Under the pieces are notes generated by a model. The model ran no database searches and had not been told where the DNA came from. It worked only from the letters and a program-made list of their open reading frames with translations. Of a stretch of 11,599 bases of DNA, positions 1 to 7,842 are shown piece after piece; within the stretch, counting starts at the first letter, position 1; each line of letters starts with the position of its first letter. The position numbers were made by a program, and so were the translations under genes. The DNA comes from CAYLPT01 sp964385645 (lineage in GTDB: Bacteria; Armatimonadota; Hebobacteria; Hebobacterales; Hebobacteraceae): positions 1 through 11,599 of the forward strand of contig CAYLPT010000223.1 in assembly GCA_964385645.1 (NCBI GenBank). The letters are read 5' to 3'.

Positions 1-116
1 GCGGTTCGTCCCACGGGAGACAGGCTGAGCAAGCCTAGCCCCGGCAGGTTAGTAGCATACGCGCCTGTTGCTCTGTGGACGACCCGGGTGTCTGTCATCG
101 GCCGTCGAGTTCCGGT

Positions 117-328
117 CGTCCGCCTTCGGACGGGAGTTCGAAGCGCCGAGTGGTCAGCGTGTCCGAATCGAACCCCGAGGAAATCGAGGCTCAAGAAACC
201 CGCATAGATACTGCATTCTCTACCTTCGGACGGATTGGCGGTCGTCCGAAGGATTCAGAGAAAGAGAGGCCAAAAGGGCGGTTGTGGGCGTCCGAAGGGG
301 TCGAAAAAGGGGTGAGCCGTCCGAAGGT
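117..328. repeat. Five copies of the 10-bp motif CGTCCGAAGG in both orientations
   Basis: CGTCCGAAGG occurs at 243-252, 289-298 and 319-328. Its reverse complement CCTTCGGACG occurs at 123-132 and 223-232. The first copy also forms a compact hairpin, CGTCCG (117-122) with CGGACG (127-132) and a CCTT loop. The second and third copies face each other and form the stem of the hairpin at 216-262. Five copies in about 200 bases is far above chance and suggests regulator binding sites, a small interspersed repeat family, or a folded RNA. Confidence 0.7.
216..262. repeat. Long imperfect hairpin
   Basis: TTCTCT (216-221) pairs with AGAGAA (257-262), and CCTTCGGACG (223-232) pairs perfectly with CGTCCGAAGG (243-252) around a 10-base loop. 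Together these make two stacked stems of 6 and 10 base pairs separated by a small asymmetric bulge. There is no T-run on either side, so it is not a typical intrinsic terminator. It could be an RNA structural element or a palindromic protein site. Confidence 0.6.
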
Positions 329-370
329 GTGCGACGCAGAAACAGGCGAGAATGAGGCTATCACACGCCA

Positions 371-399
371 AAATCCGCCTCTCGGCGAGGCGGGCTTTC
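371..399. terminator. Possible intrinsic terminator, bidirectional in form
   Basis: A perfect 7-bp stem, CCGCCTC (375-381) with GAGGCGG (387-393), closes a TCGGC loop. It is flanked by AAAAT on the left and GCTTTC on the right, giving a short T-tail in either direction and a slightly better one (ATTTTGG) on the minus strand. It would end a transcript from the motif-rich stretch at 117-328 (plus), or one running leftwards (minus). No protein gene on either side obviously needs it. Confidence 0.45.
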
Positions 400-622
400 A
401 GCGACAGAGAATGTTTCGACAAGAAGAAGTGGTGGAGGAAACTGGACTCATCTACAAACACTCATTTTCTGTGGACGAGGGGGCGGAGTTTGTGGATGAG
501 GTGGGCGGAGAGGGCGAGCGCGGGCGCCGTGTGTCCGGCGAGGGGCACCTAGCTCGACTCCCTGAAGTGTCGAGTCGAAGGGGTTCACCCAAGACTCGTC
601 TCACATTGTGCCGCCACGGGTC

Positions 623-651
623 TTGACAGCAGACGAGTCCTGGTCTACATT
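623..651 (+). promoter_or_regulatory. Sigma-70-type promoter for the TPR-RHS operon
   Basis: A perfect -35 hexamer TTGACA (623-628) is followed after 17 bases by TACATT (646-651), a 4-of-6 match to the -10 consensus. Transcription would start near 658, leaving an untranslated leader of about 68 bases before the ATG at 726. This is the best promoter upstream of the operon. Confidence 0.6.
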
Positions 652-725
652 CGCGACTGCAGAGCGGACCCTCTCGTCCTGGTGTCTGGCCATGTGTCAA
701 GGGGACCCTTGTCCAGGAGGGTCGC

Positions 726-2282
726 ATGGTTGGATCGCGAAGGACCTGTTTCTCCGTTGCACCCTTGTGCCTTCTGTCTCTTCTCCTGTGCGCGCCTACG
801 GCTCCGGCGCTGGCCGAAGGCGCCGACGCGGCACCCACTGCTGACGCCGGCACCGTCACAGAGGTCGGCGTCGTCCGGCCTGAGGGCGGCGAGGCGGTAG
901 CCGTGCCATCAGCGTCGCCGCCTGCGGAGGCCGACCTACCCCCGGGAGATCAGGAGGCCCGGCTCCGCGCTCGGCTGGCGGCGGCGGTCGCGGCGCTGCC
1001 CCGCGCGGCACGCGGAGCCCGGGGGGTGAAGGAGCGCGCGCCGGCTCCGACCCTCTCCCCGGAGGGCCTCAGCATCAGGTTCGTGGGCCTCGGCGAGTGG
1101 GGAGATGGCTCAGCTTCGGCATTGCTCGAGGCCGCTCACGACTATGCCTGGACGGGAGAGACCACCAGGCAGCTCGCGTACCTGGAGCAGATCATCACCG
1201 GGTATCCGGAAACCCGCGAGGCCGGCAGGGCCCTGGTGGAGCTGGCTGACTACTACGAGCGGGTGGGCGAGCGGGCCACGGCTGTCCGGCTCTACGGCCG
1301 GGTCGAGACCGAGTATCCCGATGCCGAGACCCAGGAGTACATGCTGCTCGCCCAGGCGTGGTGCCATCCCCTGCAGGGCAGCAGCTACGACGCTGCGATC
1401 TACACCTTTCTCGACTCGATGGAGCACTCACGCAGCTCGGCGAACGCCGCCTTCGCCGCCCTCAGGCTCGCCGATCTGCTCAAGTACGAGCTCAGGGACT
1501 ACCCGGCCGCTCTGGAGCTGTACGAGGCGGTCGCAGAGTCCTACCCAGGCACGTCGCACGAAAGGGAAGCCCTTATCGGCATCGCCGAGTGCATCTCATG
1601 GTCGGCCGAGGAGCGCCACGCGGAGGCGCTTGACATCTACCTCCAAGTGGCGGCCGAGGCGCCGGAATACCGCCACCAGGCCCGTGCGGTCTTCGGGGTC
1701 GCTCACAGTCTGTTCGAGCTGCGCGACCTCGAAGCAGCTCTCGGCGTGTACTCCCAGGTCAGGCAGTACTACCCGGGCACCCGCTACGCCGACTTCGCCC
1801 TCGTCGAGATGGCGGTATGCCACCAACAGCGCCGGGACTTCGACCTCGCGCTCGCCGCCGCCACCGAGTTCCTGGCTGGAGAGGAGAAGGACCCGCTGTA
1901 CCGCTCGTGGGCACACTACCTCGTCGGCGAGCTTTCGCTGCGCGCTGAGGACCTGGCAACTGCGGAGGAGGAGTTCAGGGCTGCGCTCACCCTCCCCCAG
2001 AATGACCTCGTGCGGGCCGCCTCCCACCGGGGCCTGGCGATCTGCCTGGAGATGAGTGGCGACCTCCCCGCCGCGCTAGAAGTGCTCCTGGCCGGCGCGG
2101 ACGCCGCGCTGACGTCCCGGGAGAAGGCGGACCTGCTGTACCGTGCGGTTGTCTGTGCTCGGCAGATGGGCGACGAGGCGACAGCGGAGGCCGTCGTGGA
2201 TCGCATGGTAGCGGAGGTGCCGGGCAGCCACCTGACCACTCGGCTGGTGGGGCATGAAGTGCTCCCGCCTCCGGAGATATGA
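726..2282 (+). CDS. Exported tetratricopeptide-repeat protein
   Basis: A 518-residue protein with a Sec signal peptide: Arg at positions 5-6, a hydrophobic core at about 11-22, and a probable cut after ALA at residue 30. A low-complexity Ala/Pro/Glu-rich linker follows to about residue 115. From about 145 to 500 the chain is helical TPR-like repeats with typical signatures such as ALELYEAVAESYPGT and ALGVYSQVRQYYPGT, where a Tyr-Pro (YP) pair ends the second helix, as in outer-membrane assembly and Tol-Pal-linked TPR proteins. It is probably a periplasmic or cell-surface scaffold that binds protein partners; no catalytic site is visible. The start is well supported by AGGAGG at 715-720, five bases before the ATG. 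The RHS gene starts 9 bases after its stop, so the two are probably co-translated, and the TPR protein may help export or anchor the RHS protein. That role is inferred from context only. Confidence 0.85.
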   Translation: MVGSRRTCFSVAPLCLLSLLLCAPTAPALAEGADAAPTADAGTVTEVGVVRPEGGEAVAVPSASPPAEADLPPGDQEARLRARLAAAVAALPRAARGARGVKERAPAPTLSPEGLSIRFVGLGEWGDGSASALLEAAHDYAWTGETTRQLAYLEQIITGYPETREAGRALVELADYYERVGERATAVRLYGRVETEYPDAETQEYMLLAQAWCHPLQGSSYDAAIYTFLDSMEHSRSSANAAFAALRLADLLKYELRDYPAALELYEAVAESYPGTSHEREALIGIAECISWSAEERHAEALDIYLQVAAEAPEYRHQARAVFGVAHSLFELRDLEAALGVYSQVRQYYPGTRYADFALVEMAVCHQQRRDFDLALAAATEFLAGEEKDPLYRSWAHYLVGELSLRAEDLATAEEEFRAALTLPQNDLVRAASHRGLAICLEMSGDLPAALEVLLAGADAALTSREKADLLYRAVVCARQMGDEATAEAVVDRMVAEVPGSHLTTRLVGHEVLPPPEI

Positions 2283-2291
2283 GGCGTCACG

Positions 2292-5200
2292 ATGAGACCA
2301 ACGATTCCGGATACAGCACTAGAGGGTCGGACCCTGCGCACCGCGGCGATGGCAGTGGCGCTCCTGCTGGCCGCGGTGATGCCCCTGTCTGCCTGGGCGC
2401 CGGGCCCCCCGAGGCCGCCGGACTCCCCGGGGCCTCCGCCGCCGTGCTATGGTGGCGGAGGGGGCGGTGGGGGAGATGGCGATGGTGGCAACGCCTGCGG
2501 CGGCAGCCCGTACGACACCATCAACACCTTCACCGGGAACCTGACCATCCGCGACATGCCCGTCTTCTACCAGGGCCCCGGCGGGAACGTCCCCTTCTAC
2601 GTCACGTTCAACTCCCAGTCCGAGCGCAGCAGCTCCCTCGGCCACCGGTGGACCCACAGCTTCAACTACCGAATCATAGATGACTCGCCGTACGGCGCCA
2701 CGCTGATAGATCCCGACGGCCGGGAGACGTACTTCACCTACTCCGCGGGCGAGTACCTGGCCCCGCCCGGATCCAAGTACAAGCTCTGGTGGTTCGCGGG
2801 AGTCTACTCGACCGTACGGGTCGCGCCATGCGGCTGCGGGCACAATGGGGAGGAGCACACCTACTACGAGGTCGGCCCGGGGATCTGGGCCCCCGAGAGG
2901 ATCTCCCGGCGCGCCGGGGCAGGGGGCGCCAAGCTGACCTGGCAGCTCAGCTACGATGCCAACGGAAACCTGACAGCAGTTACCGACCCCAACGGCCGGC
3001 AGACGACCTTCATCTACACCACCGGCTACCTCACGCGAGTCACGGTGCCCGGCGGGCTTCACGCCGACTTCGCCTATGACACTTACACGCCCAAGCGCCT
3101 CATCCGCATCACCGACGCAGCAGGCCAGGGCTACCAGTTCGCCTACACCGGCACCCGCGTCAACAGCATCACCGACCCCACGGGCCGGCAGGTGTGGTAC
3201 CAGTACGGGACCTTCAACGGCAAGGCCGCCATCGTCGCCCACGGGATCACCGGGTCCCCGCAGTCGACCGTGACGTACAGCTACGCCGTACAGCCGAACG
3301 GGCAGCTCTACACTGATATCACGGAGCAGAAGGACGGCCAGAACCGCATCATTCGGAACATCTGGGAGTTCACAGACGACGTCGCCAATGGGCGGTACTA
3401 CGGGACCCTGCTCCAGGCCATCAAGGACTGGGGGGATTCGGGCCGCGTCAACGCCAGCCTCACCTGGGCCTACGACTCACAGCTGCGGCGCCTCGGCGTC
3501 CGGGACAGCTACCAGCCCGAGCCAGGGGGCAAGGACCACGTGCACCGGTTCTACTACCAGGATCCCCTCCACCCCAACGCCATCACCAAGCTCATAGACG
3601 CCCAGAACTACGACCCCACCCTCGGCAGTGCCAGCCCCTCCTACCAGTTCCAGTACGATGCATACGGATTCCCCACCCAGGTCAGCACCCCCGAGGGGCG
3701 GGTCACGAACCTGACCTACGTGCCGGGCACAGATCGGGTCACCTCCATCATCGTGCAGGATGAGGACATCAACGGCAACCCCGTACAGCGAACCACATCC
3801 TTCGCCTACTGGGACGCGAGCAAGGCCTACCAGCTCAGGACGGTAATGGACGCGTGTGGCAATATGACGACGTTCTACTACGACGCCAACTGCTACCTGG
3901 ACTACATCGAGCCTCCGCTCGGCAGCAACATTGACGTTACCGCGAACTCTGTGGGGGACATCGTCAGCATCACCGACGGCAACGGGAACACCACCTCCTT
4001 CGGCTGGGATGGCATCCACCGGCTGACCCAGGTCACCTACCCGGACATCGGCGCGGGGCAGAAGAGCATCTCGCTCACCTGGAACTGCTGGCATCTGCTC
4101 GACCAGGTGACCGATGAGAACGGCGTGGTGACGAAGCTCGAGTACGATCCCTATGGGAAGTGGCTGAGGAAGGTCACCGAGGACTTCGGGGGGCTTAACT
4201 ACGTCACCGAGTATACGTACGACGAGGTCGGCAACCCCAAGACCGTGAAGAACGCGCGCCTGAAGACCACGACCTACATGTGGGACGGGGCCGACCGGTT
4301 GATCCGGGTGGACTACCCGGACGCAACCTACGAGACCTGGACCCTCAAGGACGACGGGCGGATCGCGTCCCACCGCGACGGCCGCGGCCGAGTCACGTAC
4401 TTCCGCTACGACGCCAACGACCAGCTCTGGGGGCCCTACGGATCCGGCTACAAGGCCATTGACTACCCGACTATGACCGATGTCTACATCAGCCGGGACA
4501 AGGACGGGCTCATCACTGGCCTCCGGGATGCCATGGGCACCACGAGTGTCGTCTACTACCCCAGCCAGTGGGTGAAGTCGCTCACCAACGGGGCCGGCAA
4601 GACCGTCACCTATCAGTACAACGGGGTCGGCAACGTCACCACGCTCACCACGCCCGACAACGTGGACCTCACCTACACCTACAACGCTCGCAACCAGCTC
4701 GCCTCCGTGACCAACCCCAACGGGGTCACGATCACCTTCACCTACGACAACGGCGGCCGGCGCACCAGGATCACGCGGCCCGGCAGCTACATTCGCTACG
4801 ACTACAACGCGCGCAACTGGCTGACCTCCGTCCGGAACCTGACCACCGGCGGCACCACCCGGTACCGGGCCGACTACGCCTACAGCGACGGCGGCCTGTG
4901 GGACCACACCGGCAACCCGCTGAGGCGCAGCGAGTACTGGGCGGGGACGTCGGCCTACCTGACCACGCTGCGCTACGACCGAGTCTACCGGCTGACCGAG
5001 GAGACGCGGCGCAATCCGAGCGGGACGATTGACTACAGCGTCACCTATGGCTACGATGCGGTCGGCAACCGCACCAGCATGACCCGGGACGGGACCGCCT
5101 ACACCTACAGCCACGACCACAACGACAAGCTGACCTCCATCTCCGGGGGCGGCCAGTCGGCCAGCTTCGCCTACGACGGGGCGGGGAACATGACGAGCGT

Positions 5201-6233
5201 GTCCGGATCGCTGTTCGGGAGCTGGTCGCTGGCCTATGACGATGAGAGCCGCCTCACCTCGGTCACCTACCCCAGCGGCGGCGGCAGCGTGACCGACCTC
5301 TACTACTACAACGCCCTCGGCCAGCGCATGCGGGCGCGCCTGGGCGGCACCTGGTGGCGCTATGTCTACGACGGCGAGCGGGTGCTGGAGGAGACCAACG
5401 ACTCCGGCGGGCCGCTGGCCCGGCACACCGCGGTGTCCGGGAGCTACTATGGGCCCTGGCTGCACACCCAGCGGGCGGGCGGGATCAGCCGGTTTCCGCT
5501 CTACGATGCGGTGGGCACCGCTCGGCACCTGGTGGACGCCTCGGCCGCCATCACTGACAGCTACACCCTGGACGCCTTCGGCCGCCAGCTCAGCGCCTCG
5601 GGTACCACCCAGAACGCGTACCGCTTCGGCGCCGCCTGGGGCTACCTCACGGGTCCCTCGGGGCTGCTGCAGCTCGGGGCGCGCGTCTACTGGCCCGAGC
5701 TGGGCCGCTTCGTGCAGCAGGACCCGCTGCGGGTTCGCTGGAACCGGTATGCACACGCACGCAGCAACCCGGTGACAAGGGTGGATCCGCCTGGGTTGGC
5801 CGACATATTCGTAGGGTTCGAGGGCGAGGCATCAGGCGTGTACGGCCTAGACCTTGGCCTGGGAGTGGTCTTCGACACTGACCATCCACTGGAGTCAGGT
5901 GTCTATGCAACGACCGGGCCGGCGGTCGGACCCAACGTCGGGGCCGCCGTCACTGCCGGGTTTGCCCGTAGGGATATAGAGGGGTACTCGTACAATGTTG
6001 ATGTGAACGTGAAGGAAGGCTCTGGCGCGATCTCCTTCGACGCCTGTGGGTGGAACGCGGTTGCGGTGGGTGTGGGACCTGGCGCGGGCCTTTCCACATC
6101 CTTCACGACTACCTCCACCTACACAGCGGCTGACGCCCTTAGCGACCTCCGGGAGGTGTACCGCGACCTCCGGGCGCTGTACCGCGACCTCCGGGACATA
6201 GCCTGGTGGCTAGCTGGGTCTTACCGACACTAG
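2292..6233 (+). CDS. Exported RHS/YD-repeat protein with variable C-terminal tip
   Basis: A 1313-residue protein. Residues about 16-36 form a signal peptide (possible cut after SAWA). A Pro-rich stretch (37-51) and a run of glycines (54-66) follow. Residues about 73-130 resemble the N-terminal domain of RHS proteins (GNLTIRDMPVF; LGHRWTHSFNYRI). From about 135 to 1100 there are tandem YD repeats (RLTQVTYPD, GNVTTLTTP, YTYDEVGNPKT), which in this family build a hollow beta shell around the C-terminus. The RHS core ends with GLLQLGARVYWPELGRFVQQDP and VDPPGL (residues 1164-1169). The first DPxG of the family's C-terminal cleavage motif is altered to DPLR. The tip, residues 1170-1313, is Gly-rich with alternating beta-like segments and ends in a charged heptad repeat; I recognise no nuclease or other enzyme motif in it. 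The start has GAGG seven bases upstream. A surface or contact-dependent toxin role is inferred from the family and the orphan tip downstream. Confidence 0.85.
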   Translation: MRPTIPDTALEGRTLRTAAMAVALLLAAVMPLSAWAPGPPRPPDSPGPPPPCYGGGGGGGGDGDGGNACGGSPYDTINTFTGNLTIRDMPVFYQGPGGNVPFYVTFNSQSERSSSLGHRWTHSFNYRIIDDSPYGATLIDPDGRETYFTYSAGEYLAPPGSKYKLWWFAGVYSTVRVAPCGCGHNGEEHTYYEVGPGIWAPERISRRAGAGGAKLTWQLSYDANGNLTAVTDPNGRQTTFIYTTGYLTRVTVPGGLHADFAYDTYTPKRLIRITDAAGQGYQFAYTGTRVNSITDPTGRQVWYQYGTFNGKAAIVAHGITGSPQSTVTYSYAVQPNGQLYTDITEQKDGQNRIIRNIWEFTDDVANGRYYGTLLQAIKDWGDSGRVNASLTWAYDSQLRRLGVRDSYQPEPGGKDHVHRFYYQDPLHPNAITKLIDAQNYDPTLGSASPSYQFQYDAYGFPTQVSTPEGRVTNLTYVPGTDRVTSIIVQDEDINGNPVQRTTSFAYWDASKAYQLRTVMDACGNMTTFYYDANCYLDYIEPPLGSNIDVTANSVGDIVSITDGNGNTTSFGWDGIHRLTQVTYPDIGAGQKSISLTWNCWHLLDQVTDENGVVTKLEYDPYGKWLRKVTEDFGGLNYVTEYTYDEVGNPKTVKNARLKTTTYMWDGADRLIRVDYPDATYETWTLKDDGRIASHRDGRGRVTYFRYDANDQLWGPYGSGYKAIDYPTMTDVYISRDKDGLITGLRDAMGTTSVVYYPSQWVKSLTNGAGKTVTYQYNGVGNVTTLTTPDNVDLTYTYNARNQLASVTNPNGVTITFTYDNGGRRTRITRPGSYIRYDYNARNWLTSVRNLTTGGTTRYRADYAYSDGGLWDHTGNPLRRSEYWAGTSAYLTTLRYDRVYRLTEETRRNPSGTIDYSVTYGYDAVGNRTSMTRDGTAYTYSHDHNDKLTSISGGGQSASFAYDGAGNMTSVSGSLFGSWSLAYDDESRLTSVTYPSGGGSVTDLYYYNALGQRMRARLGGTWWRYVYDGERVLEETNDSGGPLARHTAVSGSYYGPWLHTQRAGGISRFPLYDAVGTARHLVDASAAITDSYTLDAFGRQLSASGTTQNAYRFGAAWGYLTGPSGLLQLGARVYWPELGRFVQQDPLRVRWNRYAHARSNPVTRVDPPGLADIFVGFEGEASGVYGLDLGLGVVFDTDHPLESGVYATTGPAVGPNVGAAVTAGFARRDIEGYSYNVDVNVKEGSGAISFDACGWNAVAVGVGPGAGLSTSFTTTSTYTAADALSDLREVYRDLRALYRDLRDIAWWLAGSYRH
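5627..5726 (+). repeat. 100-bp direct repeat, copy 1, in the RHS core
   Basis: This part of the full-length RHS gene encodes the last conserved core block before the variable tip (AAWGYLTGPSGLLQ to FVQQDP). It matches 7245-7344 at 99 of 100 positions; the only difference is T at 5701 versus C at 7319. Similarity falls sharply just outside both ends. Confidence 0.95.
6142..6204 (+). repeat. Three 21-bp tandem repeats at the 3' end of the RHS gene
   Basis: GCGACCTCCGGG occurs at 6142-6153, 6163-6174 and 6184-6195, an exact 21-bp period. It encodes the heptad (S/R)DLR(E/A/D)(V/L/I)(Y/A) three times in a row near the C-terminus of the tip. The unit predicts a short amphipathic helix with alternating Asp and Arg, just before the Trp-rich end (IAWWLAGSYRH). 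Confidence 0.85.
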
Positions 6234-6258
6234 ACCCGCATGGTGATCGAAGGCCGGC

Positions 6259-6570
6259 ATGCCGACAGCGAACATCCGCCGAACGCTGAACGTGCTCACC
6301 TTCGTCGTGTACCCGGCTGGAGGCTTCCTCCTGGGGTACCTCGGGGTGGTGGTTCACTGGGTGCTGGCCCTCCTGGTCTTGCCCTGGGCGTGTCTCATGG
6401 GGTTCGTGACAACCAGGATCCGCTGCCCCAACTGCGGCGTCCCGGTGGGGTGGCACACCTATCGGCTCCTTGGTGCCAGGCTGTTCGAGTGGTGGTCTCC
6501 ATTCACCCCAAGGCGTTGCGAGTGGTGTGGCCACGACCTGACGGGTGCCGAGGGGAGGGTCAAGAGATAA
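6259..6570 (+). CDS. Small membrane protein with CxxC zinc-ribbon-like pair
   Basis: A 103-residue protein beginning 25 bases after the RHS stop. Residues about 11-50 are hydrophobic and can form two transmembrane helices. The remainder carries C56-P-N-C59 and C87-E-W-C90, the spacing of a zinc ribbon, with Trp-rich sequence between the pairs. GAAGG at 6249-6253 lies five bases before the ATG. I cannot assign a known family. Lying directly after the toxin-like tip, it is the best-placed candidate immunity protein for that tip. This is positional inference; a structural or regulatory zinc-ribbon membrane protein is equally possible. Confidence 0.7.
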   Translation: MPTANIRRTLNVLTFVVYPAGGFLLGYLGVVVHWVLALLVLPWACLMGFVTTRIRCPNCGVPVGWHTYRLLGARLFEWWSPFTPRRCEWCGHDLTGAEGRVKR

Positions 6571-6777
6571 AGGGCAGGCCGTGCCGTGCGTCTGGCTGGT
6601 GCGCGCGGCTTTACCGCCGATGCCCTGAGCAGAGATACGCGGCCGGCATGTCATGTGCGCCGCTCCCGCGGCGGCTCGGCGGAGCCACCTGCGCGTGGAG
6701 AGCAGGCGAAGCACGCGGTGATGTGGTCGCTTGGCTGTGAGCATGTCCTAGCAGCCGCACTCCCGGGGAGCCAGGAG
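6571..6777. other. Spacer before the PH-like membrane protein; probably non-coding
   Basis: About 200 bases separate the zinc-ribbon gene from the preferred start at 6778. The frame stays open back to a GTG at 6586, but that extension (Arg/Ser/Gly-rich, with SRGGSAEPPARGEQ) does not look like part of a membrane protein and has no good ribosome-binding site. A small GGCTC/GAGCC hairpin lies near 6673-6686. The stretch resembles a short interspersed repeat more than a gene, but I cannot confirm that from one copy. Confidence 0.4.
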
Positions 6778-7185
6778 ATGGCGGAGATCTTCGAGCACCG
6801 CGCAGTCCTCATGCATGCCGCTGCCGTGCTGACGGCCGCCTACTTCCTGTTCTTCTTCCCATTGGCTAGCTTCCGCTACCGCGTCACCGGTGGCAGGATC
6901 GAGCTGGAGTGGATCGTGTTCGGGTTCCTGCGCGTGTCCCGGCGGACGATCGGCCTGGCGGAGGTCGAGGATGCGAGGGTCACGTCGTTCGTGCGCTGTG
7001 TCACATCGGGGTCAGGCTTCCACGTGTTCGGCAATGTCTTCGCCCGACGAGGAGTGGCCCTGTTGCTCAGGAAGGGCGTGCTGTGGTTCTCGTTCGGGAG
7101 GATCGTCTATATCAGCCCGCGGGACCCGGACGCCTTCGTGGCCGAGGTGAGGGAGGCGATCCAGGCACTGTCTGCGTCGGCCTAG
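6778..7185 (+). CDS. Membrane protein with PH-like C-terminal domain
   Basis: The preferred start gives 135 residues. I chose the ATG at 6778 because GGGGAG (6765-6770) sits seven bases upstream and the product then begins just before its membrane segment; an ATG at 6721 and a GTG at 6586 are in frame but poorly supported. One transmembrane helix lies at about 10-30. A beta-rich region follows (FRYRVTGGRIELEWIVFG to LWFSFGRIVYISP) and ends in ISPRDPDAFVAEVREAI. That Ser-Pro-x-Asp-Pro turn plus C-terminal helix is typical of bacterial PH domains (bPH families). It sits between the main RHS tip and the orphan tip, so it may be a second immunity protein or a leftover one from a lost tip. Its stop is 9 bases before the orphan cassette's GTG. 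Function is unknown. Confidence 0.7.
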   Translation: MAEIFEHRAVLMHAAAVLTAAYFLFFFPLASFRYRVTGGRIELEWIVFGFLRVSRRTIGLAEVEDARVTSFVRCVTSGSGFHVFGNVFARRGVALLLRKGVLWFSFGRIVYISPRDPDAFVAEVREAIQALSASA

Positions 7186-7194
7186 GCGGGAGCC

Positions 7195-7842
7195 GTGTCG
7201 GCGATTGCCACTTGTCGGCACAACGGCCTCGGACAGCGGATGCACGGCGCCGCCTGGGGCTACCTCACGGGTCCCTCGGGGCTGCTGCAGCTCGGGGCGC
7301 GCGTCTACTGGCCCGAGCCGGGCCGCTTCGTGCAGCAGGACCCGATCCGCGATGGGATGAACTGGTATGTGTATGTGGGGAACAGCCCGCTGGTGTGGGT
7401 GGATCCGGAGGGGTTGGACTACCTGGACATCGGCTACTCGTTCCCTGTCATCGGCATCGGCTTGTCAGGCCTAAGTGTTGGGCCCGGCACGATCGTGGGT
7501 CTGGGACCGATGTTCGGGGTCATGCTCGGTGCCGATCCTTGTTCGCCGGCCCCGCGTGAGTGGTGGGATATTGGCCGCTACGCGCGCAGATACGTTCACC
7601 CCTACGTTGGTGGCGGCCTAGGGACTCGCGGCCTGAGCGTGAACTACGCTCCGGGCGGCCAGACTCCAGGGCACGGCTGGAACTACCAGATCCAGAGCTA
7701 CTTGGGTCTCTTCGGGGCACCCGGCACTGGAGTCGGTCCTGGAGTCGCGGTTGGCCTGCCGGCGCAGGCCAACGGACAGCCCTTCTACGAAGTGGGCCTC
7801 GGCGGGGGCGGGACCTGGGGGGCCTTCTACTACGCCTGGTGA
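7195..7842 (+). CDS. Orphan RHS core fragment with alternative C-terminal tip
   Basis: A 215-residue frame from a GTG. Residues 9-16 (HNGLGQRM) match YNALGQRM of the full RHS protein. The next residues jump directly to GAAWGYLTGPSG, skipping 295 bases of core. The block to FVQQDP is 99% identical in DNA to the main gene, followed by MNWYVYVGNSPLVWVDPEGL, the usual RHS consensus. The tip (about residues 74-215) is unrelated to the main tip. It is Gly-rich, contains a basic patch (RYARRYVHPYV), and ends in beta-like strands with a terminal Trp (TWGAFYYAW). It has no signal peptide, and only a GGAG very close to the GTG, so it may be silent or weakly coupled to the gene before it. The organisation is that of spare RHS tips, which become active by recombination into a full-length gene. 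The toxin activity is not identifiable. Confidence 0.8.
   Translation: MSAIATCRHNGLGQRMHGAAWGYLTGPSGLLQLGARVYWPEPGRFVQQDPIRDGMNWYVYVGNSPLVWVDPEGLDYLDIGYSFPVIGIGLSGLSVGPGTIVGLGPMFGVMLGADPCSPAPREWWDIGRYARRYVHPYVGGGLGTRGLSVNYAPGGQTPGHGWNYQIQSYLGLFGAPGTGVGPGVAVGLPAQANGQPFYEVGLGGGGTWGAFYYAW
7235..7243 (+). repeat. 9-bp direct repeat, left junction of the orphan cassette
   Basis: AGCGGATGC here is repeated exactly at 8472-8480. On its left is old RHS core sequence (HNGLGQRM); on its right the 100-bp core repeat begins at once. The two copies bracket the orphan tip and the four-helix membrane protein. Confidence 0.75.
7245..7344 (+). repeat. 100-bp direct repeat, copy 2, in the orphan RHS cassette
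   Basis: This is the partner of 5627-5726, offset by 1618 bases and 99% identical, including silent positions. Recombination between the two copies would replace the tip of the main RHS gene with the orphan tip, and would delete the two membrane-protein genes between them. Confidence 0.95.

Larger units (their letters stand above)
1..622. other. Region without a convincing gene, rich in inverted repeats
   Basis: No reading frame here looks like a protein. The open frames on both strands are Arg/Ser/Gly-rich and have no recognisable start context or family motifs. The region does hold short structured DNA: five copies of a 10-bp motif between 123 and 328, a long hairpin at 216-262, and a terminator-like stem-loop at 371-399, listed separately. 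From about 400 to 620 I see only a purine-rich stretch and a weak inverted repeat (CTCGAC near 553 with GTCGAG about 16 bases later). The segment may be the downstream or control region of a gene left of the window, or may encode a structured RNA. Neither is proven. Confidence 0.5.

Noticed and set aside
20..31. 12-base match between the left edge and the spacer at 11000-11031 (ACAGGCTGAGCA), hinting at self-targeting
   Set aside because: A 12-base match is expected by chance with this much spacer sequence, and the rest of the spacer does not match.
160..185. TTCGATT-like T-loop on the minus strand, hinting at a tRNA
   Set aside because: The flanking bases do not form the 5-bp T-stem, and no acceptor or anticodon arms can be drawn.
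75..626. Plus-strand 183-codon frame in the left region
   Set aside because: It has no ribosome-binding site, runs through the inverted repeats and the terminator-like hairpin, and has random-like composition.
1105..2055. Plus-strand open frame inside the TPR gene, and similar shadows at 2319-3242 and 4568-5032
   Set aside because: These are Arg/Ser/Pro-rich out-of-frame translations over well-supported genes, with no family motifs.
3477..5756. Very long open frame (759 codons) on the minus strand
   Set aside because: It is antisense to the YD repeats of the RHS gene. Its Val/Gly/Ala-rich, repetitive composition is the expected mirror of GC-rich codons, and the plus-strand protein is clearly real.
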